NCBI GenBank assembly: GCA_902772675.1
Contig: CACYBN010000112.1
Span: forward strand, 1 to 30,330
Origin: an uncultured Erysipelotrichaceae bacterium
GTDB taxonomy: Bacteria > Bacillota_I > Bacilli_A > RF39 > UBA660
DNA: 30,330 nt
Direction of reading: 5' to 3'
Shown here piece after piece: positions 25,901 through 30,330 of the stretch (positions are counted from its first letter, which is position 1; every line of letters begins with the position of its first letter). The notes beneath the pieces were generated by a model. The model ran no database searches and was not told the origin of the DNA. It was given only the letters and a program-made list of their open reading frames with translations. A program made the position numbers and the translations under genes.

Positions 25901-27591
25901 TTACTAGTTATTCTGTAGAAAGAGTAATATTTAAATCTATAGATGTAGAGATTGATTTAAAAGCAGGAGAAGAAAAAGAATTCAGTTTTGTTTTAGGAAC
26001 TGCAATAGGAGAAGATAATGTTAAAGAATTAATTGGAAAATATTCAACTGATAAGAGTATTTCTGATGAATTAAAGAAAGTAAAAGATAAATGGGAAAAA
26101 GAATTATCTGTTATTAAAGTTAAAACAGAGGATAAGACTTTTGATAATGTTATTAATGGATGGTATTTATATCAATCCTTAGCATCTAGATTAACTGCTA
26201 AAGCAGGATTCTATCAAGTTGGTGGAGCTTTTGGATATAGAGATCAACTACAAGATGCTACTAATTTAATAACAATAGATCCAGATTTAGCTAGAAGAAT
26301 TATTATCAATAATGCAAAACATCAATTTATGGAAGGTGATGTTCTACATTGGTGGCATGAAATAACTAGATTTGGATTGAGAAGTAGATATAAAGATGAT
26401 TATCTATGGTTAATATATGCAACTAGTGAATATTGTAAAATTACTGAAGATTATAAAATCTTAGATGAAAAGATTCCATTTGTTAATGGTCAACTTCTTG
26501 CTGATTGGGAAGAAGAAAGAGGAATGGCTTATAACTATACGAAAGAAGAAGCAACTTTATATGACCACTGTTTAATTGCAATTAATCATTCTATGTATAA
26601 AATGGGTGAAAATGGATTACCACTTATGGGTGGTGGTGACTGGAATGATGGAATGAATAAAGTTGGTATCAAAGGAAAAGGAACAAGTGTATGGTTAGGA
26701 TTCTTCCAATATGCAATAATTAATAGATTTATTGAAATAACTAAAAAGTATAATAAAAAGTTAAGCGTAGATAAGTATATTAAGTTTAATGAAAAATTAA
26801 AAAATACATTAAATACAGTTGCTTGGGATGGGGAATATTATTTAAGAGCATTCTTTGATAATGGAGCTAAATTAGGTTCTAAGACTAATGATGAGTGTAG
26901 AATTGACTTAATATCTCAAAGTTTTTCTATCTTAACTGATATAGTTCCAAAAGATAGAATTCAATCTGTAATAGATTCTGTAGAAAATAATTTAGTAGAT
27001 AAAAAATTAGGTATTATTAAATTAATTGATCCTCCATTTAAGAAAACTAAGAATAGTCCTGGATATATTATGGATTATCCGCCTGGTATAAGAGAAAATG
27101 GTGGACAATATACTCATGCTGCTTCATGGTATATTATGGCTTTAATAAGAGCTGGATTGACTGATAGAGCATTTAATTATTTCCAAATGATTAATCCTAT
27201 TAATAGATCAATTGAAAAACAATATGAAGATATATATAAGGTAGAACCTTATGTTATAGCAGCAGATATATATAGTAATAATAATCATCCAGGTAGAGGT
27301 GGATGGACATGGTATACAGGAAGTGCTGCATGGTTCTATAGATTAGGTATTTCTGAGATTTTAGGATTTAATAAAAGAGGTAATAAGATCTATATGAATC
27401 CTCATGTTCCAAATAAATGGAATAAGTTTGAAATAGAGTACAAATATTTAGATACTACATATAAAATAAAGATTAATATGAATAATTCTAAAGAATGTAT
27501 TACTTTAGATGGTGAAGTATTAGATAAAGATTACTTTGTAATTAAGAATGATAAAAGAGTTCATGCAGTAGTTATTTATAGAAAGAGGTAA
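19903..27591 (+). CDS. Cyclic beta-1,2-glucan synthase-like giant protein (GT84 / glycoamylase-like / GH94)
   Basis: The 2562-residue protein has the layout of NdvB/ChvB/Cgs enzymes. After a helical N-terminal region (1-315) come two membrane segments (about 322-366). A glycosyltransferase domain follows, with LDADT (D534, D536), ERKRGG and RQHRWTRGD (679-686). Four or five more membrane segments run to about 905. A glycoamylase-like domain (about 940-1290) has NPRYPWGISESAY (from 1167) and AHHQGM. The C-terminal part holds GH94 phosphorylase modules with GGAFGYRDQLQD (about 2106) and GGGDWNDGMN with the likely catalytic Asp (D2249). In known Cgs, the membrane enzyme polymerises UDP-glucose on itself and the GH94 part adjusts chain length. 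ATG 19858 is in frame, but only ATG 19903 has a Shine-Dalgarno (AGGTGA). pgi follows after 2 bp. A soluble beta-1,2-glucan or related phosphorolysis role is possible. Confidence 0.88.
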   Translation: MKEKYKRFLKNINIISEHYNYLVNLTKNSIFVGATNEWILDNYYLIIETKNNLKREYRERHKLKYANNNVDLYSVLEEIFIRYNYDVSYKLLIKEINKYQTKNEVNLTYKNIETIPSVISLIIIERIAKLCISKREEQEEKQKVRDIVSKINTDKEKGININLKDYIEIDESVLENRYYLGQLNSELQEYGDLANEIFKDLNELLEKHNINIKDIAQQESEESIENNILISNLFNELRLLARIDSLTLINKVSRTEDLLEEDNIYLNMTIETKQLYRENIIKNSKNSNEYEYTKKLMQTAKKKNKHIGELLLPKPNYALRSKIYICSIVLFTVLISGLLSYFIFSKFIIGFILLLVPISEVVIQIINKIFSKLFKCKPLPKMDYSKGIPKDNATMVVVPTIVKNTNKIDEIFKNLESYYLSNKTNNLYFALLGDCFANDKEYHENDEIIAKYGFDKCKQLNKKYHKDLFYFVYRQRVYNESEGQYLGYERKRGGLLHFNKLLLGTMSESEKNKYIYAENISFLKADIKYVITLDADTELVLGGAQKLVGLMAHPLNKPVLNKEKTKVESGYGIVEPRIGIDIESTNASSYSQLIAGIGGLDVYSSIVPNLYQDSFGEGSFYGKGIYDLKVYNQVLENAFPENLILSHDLIECSYLRCGFASDIEVVDGFPAEFLVDTNRQHRWTRGDVQIMDWVTSHVRNKQNKKVKNPISLISRFKIFDNLRRILLNPSLLLLLILSLYISKDKPVYIMLVVFLVIALPIIIYIREFLNIQAKRRMNVKYYDDLLFGNFAIIARVVISFITIPYYAYLYLDAAIRSIYRMFISHKNLLNWTTSEEAAKLTKSDLLTYVKAFKTNYVVVIILILTSIIYKPSYLMAVIILSALFLMAPFTMWLVSRKEKKNLLDLSSKERDDLEKIAYKTWNFFDDLLKPETNYLIPDNYQENREEKEDVKTSPTDIGMSITSVISAYKFGFIDKKETLTLINGIITTIEKLEKWNGHLYNWYRITTLEKMYPSFVSSVDSANLAISLLTLEGLLKEMMEPELLERVENLFAAMDFSRFYTNEDVFSIGYDTLEDHLTPYNYNKFASESRILSFVSIIKGDCKEKHWLCLDKTLTKYKNRKGLVSWSGTSFEYFMPLIFMKSYSNTLLDESYHFAYFCQKEYMKEVNPRYPWGISESAYAELDDGLNYKYKAFSTPYLKMIEDKESRVVISPYSSILAIDINPKEVYRNLQKFNNLKMLGEYGYYESFDYDKNEKVLSYFAHHQGMILASLANNLLDGVIRDYFHQDVRVQSFSILLKEKVQLNPVIDLKMFGYKKYNYNRETVENDIREFNGINETPEISVLSNGKYSIVINDRGNGFSRYKTIQLNRYRKITEQDYGNFIYLKDLSNNKVWSNTYAPTNVTPDKYNVVFSTDRIKFLRLDGDISTKTEMIVAGDNQAEIRKISLKNNSKETKNIEITSYTEPIIEENIVDISHRTFNNLFINSEFDSDLKALIMCRRNNNKKTRHYYTSRLLVIDDDYDVTYETERENFIGRNNNVDAPAALTKKYLSNTIGSNIDPVMSLRTTVTIEPGKKKSVYYINGFSKSREQAYAILNKYSDKESISNAFKYATLLNNINTKRLNLTGPSMRTFNIMLNYLYQTSKRFVNDERKDLLGLNSMNQSTLWKFGITGDLPIILVDISESESVAFVEDILKAYEYFKTKALFIDIVIINRELDKYKKIISHRVDQELYRMNTLYNFSSTPGNIYVLDSNNVSDEETILLNMVARLKFNTSVDSSLEDSIKKLQAENKLFNYQKNKIDRAKEDTELSKDLEFFNGYGGFTKDGKEYVITNPNTPTPWFNVIANDNFGTLVSNNECGFTYAYNSQMFKVTSWTNDIVLNDKSEGIKINDVLVDPKVARHGFGYSTFIHEGMDYNLETTQFVAKEDCIKFYKNKLKNPTNKEKKYKLSFWINPTFGPNEEKSSRYLLSNFYKDVNAITIRNVYNMDFSHITAFLSSTLPVTSYSVERVIFKSIDVEIDLKAGEEKEFSFVLGTAIGEDNVKELIGKYSTDKSISDELKKVKDKWEKELSVIKVKTEDKTFDNVINGWYLYQSLASRLTAKAGFYQVGGAFGYRDQLQDATNLITIDPDLARRIIINNAKHQFMEGDVLHWWHEITRFGLRSRYKDDYLWLIYATSEYCKITEDYKILDEKIPFVNGQLLADWEEERGMAYNYTKEEATLYDHCLIAINHSMYKMGENGLPLMGGGDWNDGMNKVGIKGKGTSVWLGFFQYAIINRFIEITKKYNKKLSVDKYIKFNEKLKNTLNTVAWDGEYYLRAFFDNGAKLGSKTNDECRIDLISQSFSILTDIVPKDRIQSVIDSVENNLVDKKLGIIKLIDPPFKKTKNSPGYIMDYPPGIRENGGQYTHAASWYIMALIRAGLTDRAFNYFQMINPINRSIEKQYEDIYKVEPYVIAADIYSNNNHPGRGGWTWYTGSAAWFYRLGISEILGFNKRGNKIYMNPHVPNKWNKFEIEYKYLDTTYKIKINMNNSKECITLDGEVLDKDYFVIKNDKRVHAVVIYRKR

Positions 27592-27593
27592 TT

Positions 27594-28811
27594 ATGTTTA
27601 AAGTAGATTTTGAAAAATATAATAGTAATTATATTAATGATGAAAAAATAAATAAATATGATGAAAAATTATTAAATATTAAAAAGGAATTTACTAATGG
27701 TTCTTTAAATCAATGGATTAATACTAATACATATATATCTAATGAAGAGTTAAATTCTATAAAAGAAGTAGCTAAAAGAGTTAGAGAGATGGCTGATGTA
27801 TTTGTTGTTATAGGAATAGGTGGATCATATATGGGAGCAAAGGCTGTTATATCAGCTCTTTCTCCTAAATATGATATTAATAGACCTGAAATAGTATTTT
27901 TTGGAATAAATATGAATCCAACTGATTATAATGAAACTTTAAATTATATTAAGGATAAAGATATTGTTGTAAATGTAATTTCTAAATCAGGGACTACTTT
28001 AGAGCCTTCAATTGCATTTGAAAGTGTATTATCTATAATGAAAGATAAATATAATGAAGAAGAATTGAAAAATAGAATAATAATAACTACAGATAGAGAA
28101 AAAGGAACTTTAAGAGAATTAGTAAATGAAAAAGGATATACTTCATTTGTAGTTCCTTCAAACGTAGGAGGAAGATATTCTGTATTAACACCTGTAGGTA
28201 TGTTACCAATAGCTGTAGCTGGTTTTGATATAGATAAGCTTTTATTGGGTGCAAAAAAGGCTATTGATGAAGATTTCGATACAGCTATGAAGTATGCTGT
28301 TATAAGAGATATACTATATAATAATGGAAAGAATATAGAATCATTTACTATATATAATGATAAATTATTCTATTTTACTGAATGGTTAAAGCAATTATTT
28401 GCTGAAAGTCACGGTAAAAATAATAAGGGATTACTACCTATATCTAATATAAATAGTAGAGATTTACATTCTTTAGGACAATTTCTTCAAGATGGTAAGG
28501 ATATAATATTTGAAACTGTAATAGGAGTAGAAGATGAAGGAGAATATATAATTCCTAATTTAAACTATGACTTAAACAGATTAAATAATATGGCTGTAGA
28601 AGATGTAGCTAAAGCACATAGTAATGGAAATACTCCATCTAATATTATATGGATTAATAAAATAGATGAGGAAAGCATAGGAGAACTAATACAATTCTTT
28701 ATATTAAGTTGTATTACCGGAGGTTATTTACTAGAAATTAATCCATTTGACCAACCTGGAGTTGAAGAATATAAAAAATTTATAAAAGAAAGTTTAAAAG
28801 AGTTTAACTAG
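27594..28811 (+). CDS. pgi: Glucose-6-phosphate isomerase
   Basis: The 405-residue enzyme interconverts glucose 6-phosphate and fructose 6-phosphate. Conserved blocks are VIGIGGSYMGAKA, ISKSGTTLEPSIAF (sugar-phosphate binding), NVGGRYSVLTPVG (PGI signature), LFAESHGKNNKGLLP with the catalytic Glu, HSLGQFLQDG, and NPFDQPGVEEYK with the catalytic Lys region. It is about 45 residues shorter than Bacillus PGI, chiefly in loops, with all motifs kept. AGAGG precedes the ATG, and 2 bp separate it from the glucan synthase, so the two are co-transcribed. This places the enzyme at the glucose 6-phosphate branch point next to the UDP-glucose consumer. Confidence 0.97.
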   Translation: MFKVDFEKYNSNYINDEKINKYDEKLLNIKKEFTNGSLNQWINTNTYISNEELNSIKEVAKRVREMADVFVVIGIGGSYMGAKAVISALSPKYDINRPEIVFFGINMNPTDYNETLNYIKDKDIVVNVISKSGTTLEPSIAFESVLSIMKDKYNEEELKNRIIITTDREKGTLRELVNEKGYTSFVVPSNVGGRYSVLTPVGMLPIAVAGFDIDKLLLGAKKAIDEDFDTAMKYAVIRDILYNNGKNIESFTIYNDKLFYFTEWLKQLFAESHGKNNKGLLPISNINSRDLHSLGQFLQDGKDIIFETVIGVEDEGEYIIPNLNYDLNRLNNMAVEDVAKAHSNGNTPSNIIWINKIDEESIGELIQFFILSCITGGYLLEINPFDQPGVEEYKKFIKESLKEFN

Positions 28812-28826
28812 ATTAAACTCTTTTTT
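28798..28826 (+). terminator. Intrinsic terminator after pgi
   Basis: A perfect 10-bp stem (28798-28807 with 28813-28822), a CTAGA loop and a T run. It contains the pgi stop codon. Confidence 0.92.
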
Positions 28827-28831
28827 ATATT

Positions 28832-28859
28832 TTGAAAAAATTAAAAATAGTGTTATAAT
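28832..28859 (+). promoter_or_regulatory. Promoter of ntdP
   Basis: TTGAAA (28832-28837), 16 nt, then TATAAT (28854-28859). An in-frame ATG at 28858 lies inside the -10 and cannot be in the transcript, which settles the start of the next gene. Confidence 0.75.
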
Positions 28860-28878
28860 GAGAACGAAAGAGGATTTT

Positions 28879-29415
28879 ATGCAAAATTTAAAAAAAGGAG
28901 ATAAGCTAATAATGCATAGTTATAAACATAACGGTTGCATACATAGAGCTTGGGATGAAGCAGTTTTCATTGAAGAAACTCCTGATTATTTAGTTTTTGG
29001 CAATAACAGAACAAGGGTTACTGAATCCGATGGAAGAAAATGGAGAACAAAAGAACCAGCAATATTATATTTTTTTAAAGATAGTTGGTTTAATATAATA
29101 GGTCAATTAAAAAACAATGGTATATATTATTATTGTAATATAGCTTCCCCTTTTATAATCGAAGAAGGAGCAATAAAATATATTGATTATGATCTAGACT
29201 TAAGAGTTTTCCCAGATAAAAGTTACAAAATTTTAGACAAAGGAGAATATAAATATCATAAATCAAAAATGAAATATTCTGATGAATTGGATAAAATATT
29301 AGTACATGAATTAAATAGGTTAATTGATTTAAACAAAAATAATCATGAAGTATTCAGTCATGAAAAACTAATTGAATATAGCAAAATCTATGAGGAACTA
29401 AAAGGTAAAAACTAG
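28879..29415 (+). CDS. ntdP: Nucleoside tri-/diphosphatase, DUF402 family (Ntdp/YgaC)
   Basis: The 178-residue protein matches the DUF402 family protein Ntdp of Staphylococcus and YgaC of Bacillus. Conserved blocks are MHSYKHNGCIHRAWDEA, RVTESDGRKWRTKEPAI, SWFNIIGQL, GIYYYCNIASPF and YIDYDLDLRVFPD, whose Asp residues bind metal in the family. Family members hydrolyse nucleoside tri- and diphosphates with divalent metal. The start is ATG 28879, with AAAGAGG 5 nt upstream; this gives the normal family length. The 5' untranslated leader would be only about 13 nt. It is a single-gene unit with its own promoter and terminator, directly ahead of the rRNA operon. Confidence 0.92.
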   Translation: MQNLKKGDKLIMHSYKHNGCIHRAWDEAVFIEETPDYLVFGNNRTRVTESDGRKWRTKEPAILYFFKDSWFNIIGQLKNNGIYYYCNIASPFIIEEGAIKYIDYDLDLRVFPDKSYKILDKGEYKYHKSKMKYSDELDKILVHELNRLIDLNKNNHEVFSHEKLIEYSKIYEELKGKN

Positions 29416-29434
29416 CATTATAAATAGTGAAATT

Positions 29435-29463
29435 AAGAATTGTGAAAAACAATTCTTTTTTTT
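29435..29463 (+). terminator. Intrinsic terminator after ntdP
   Basis: A perfect 8-bp stem (29435-29442 with 29450-29457), a 7-nt loop and six T residues. It insulates ntdP from the rRNA promoters. Confidence 0.9.
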
Positions 29464-29474
29464 GCAAAAAAATG

Positions 29475-29503
29475 TTGACATTATCCTTTGATTTTGGTAC
29501 CTT
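29475..29503 (+). promoter_or_regulatory. Upstream rRNA promoter candidate
   Basis: TTGACA (29475-29480), 17 nt, then TACCTT with the TGG extension. An A7 tract just upstream of the -35 could act as an UP element. The -10 is weak. ATTTTGGTA around its -10 is shared with the promoter at 29760. Confidence 0.5.
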
Positions 29504-29580
29504 AATAACAGTTGTTTTTTGGAGGTTTAAATAAGAATTTTCAAAAAACAAAAAAATTATCAAAAAATTCAAAAAAAGTG

Positions 29581-29609
29581 TTGACATTGAAATATATATT
29601 TGATAAATT
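29581..29609 (+). promoter_or_regulatory. Middle rRNA promoter candidate
   Basis: TTGACA (29581-29586), 17 nt, then TAAATT with the TGA extension. The 17-bp stretch from C through A7, GTG and TTGACA (29570-29586) recurs exactly at 29749-29765. Confidence 0.55.
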
Positions 29610-29617
29610 ATAAAACG

Positions 29618-29733
29618 TTGACAGCGAATTGTCTTCAAAAAAATGTGTAAAGTATATAAACAAAGAAATTTGATAATATGCTTTTAACAAAAGTTTGTTG
29701 ACAGTTACTTTGTCAAAATCAATGTGTCAAAAA
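29618..29733 (+). repeat. TTGACA/TGTCAA repeat modules between rRNA promoters
   Basis: Two modules start with GTTGACAG, their TTGACA at 29618 and 29698, exactly 80 bp apart. Each has TTGTC 11-12 nt further on and ATGTGT 24-25 nt further on. The second contains TTGACA-N7-TGTCAA (29698-29716). TGTCAAAA occurs at 29711 and again at 29725. Neither TTGACA has a -10 at the proper distance, so they look like protein-binding sites or promoter remnants. Confidence 0.5.
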
Positions 29734-29759
29734 AGTTTAAAAATTTATCAAAAAAAGTG

Positions 29760-29788
29760 TTGACAAAGAAAAAACATTTTGGTATATT
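29760..29788 (+). promoter_or_regulatory. Proximal rRNA promoter
   Basis: TTGACA (29760-29765), exactly 17 nt, then TATATT (29783-29788) with the TGG extension and an A7 tract upstream. It is the best of the set and lies about 110 nt before mature 16S. Confidence 0.85.
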
Positions 29789-29821
29789 GGTAATGCACAT
29801 CAAGAAAAGGCATCAGAGAAA

Positions 29822-29836
29822 TGATCTTTGAAAACT
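29822..29836 (+). promoter_or_regulatory. rRNA leader boxA-type antitermination site
   Basis: TGATCTTTGAAAACT matches the TGTTCTTTGAAAACT leader/boxA element of Bacillus rrn operons (from memory), where NusB/NusE bind. Its place between the promoter and 16S fits. Confidence 0.65.
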
Positions 29837-29900
29837 GAGCAAAACAAACGTCAATTTTGAGTAGCTAGGAAATTAAATTGAATAATCAAACTTTTAAATA

Positions 29901-30330
<430 letters not shown>

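Noticed and set aside
28858..28878. Upstream ATG of ntdP
   Set aside because: It lies inside the TATAAT box, so it cannot be transcribed; ATG 28879 has the Shine-Dalgarno and gives the family length.
29519..29535. GGAGG as a ribosome binding site for a leader peptide
   Set aside because: No start codon follows at a usable distance and the downstream sequence is A-rich promoter DNA.
29354..29638. Minus-strand open frame of 94 codons over the ntdP end and rRNA leader
   Set aside because: It runs through a strong terminator and promoter motifs, has no ribosome binding site, and encodes low-complexity hydrophobic sequence.
29618..29646. TTGACA at 29618 and at 29698 as functional rRNA promoters
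   Set aside because: Sequences 16-18 nt downstream (AAATGT, AATGTG) do not resemble a -10, so I treat them as repeats or binding sites.

Overview
The window is a very AT-rich, densely packed chromosomal segment from a small-genome member of the Bacilli, outside the classical Mollicutes. UGA is a stop codon (three genes end in it), so the genetic code is standard. Gene content, the mrnC-rlmB-sigH order and the start of the 16S gene (with a TTAGGAATATTCGTCAATGG stretch) resemble, from memory, the uncultured gut lineage RF39. That placement is an inference; no database search was made.

Layout. 1-969 is the 3' part of a membrane-anchored protein with a long acidic N-terminal region. 1044-3442 holds mini-RNase III, the 23S rRNA 2'-O-methyltransferase RlmB, a SigH-type sigma factor and an unknown tail-anchored protein. 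3492-8107 holds yvcK, whiA, a TGS-uridine-kinase-like protein and gap. 8202-12783 is a tight operon: pgk, a YbhN/LPG-type flippase-like protein, a GT4 glycolipid glucosyltransferase, tpiA, and a 150-residue protein that is essentially an orphan Spo0A DNA-binding domain without a receiver domain. 12859-14690 holds a DUF4143-type AAA ATPase with eroded catalytic residues, behind the only perfect consensus promoter seen, and a rhomboid protease. 14725-18495 holds gpmI, a Y-family polymerase and a putative HExxH zincin. The only minus-strand gene (18496-19773) joins a DUF308-like membrane domain to a permuted papain/NlpC-like domain. 19903-28811 holds a 2562-residue cyclic beta-1,2-glucan-synthase-like protein followed by pgi. 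28879-29415 is ntdP (DUF402). 29435-29900 is a terminator and an rRNA promoter/leader region with tandem promoters, followed by the 5' end of a 16S rRNA gene (29901 to the window edge).

How it fits together. Five glycolytic enzymes (Pgi, Gap, Pgk, TpiA, GpmI) lie in 21 kb, interleaved with genes for glycolipid synthesis, a giant glucan synthase and carbon-flux or cell-division regulators (YvcK, WhiA). Sugar phosphate supply and envelope carbohydrate synthesis are therefore closely linked in map position.

The most notable observations are: the orphan Spo0A effector domain coupled to tpiA, with altered recognition-helix residues; a SigH-type sigma factor whose expected start codon is ATA; TTGACA/TGTCAA repeat clusters both next to the Spo0A-like gene and in the rRNA promoter region; the degenerate ATPase behind a perfect promoter; the giant glucan synthase; and a 16S base change inside the EUB338/341F site.
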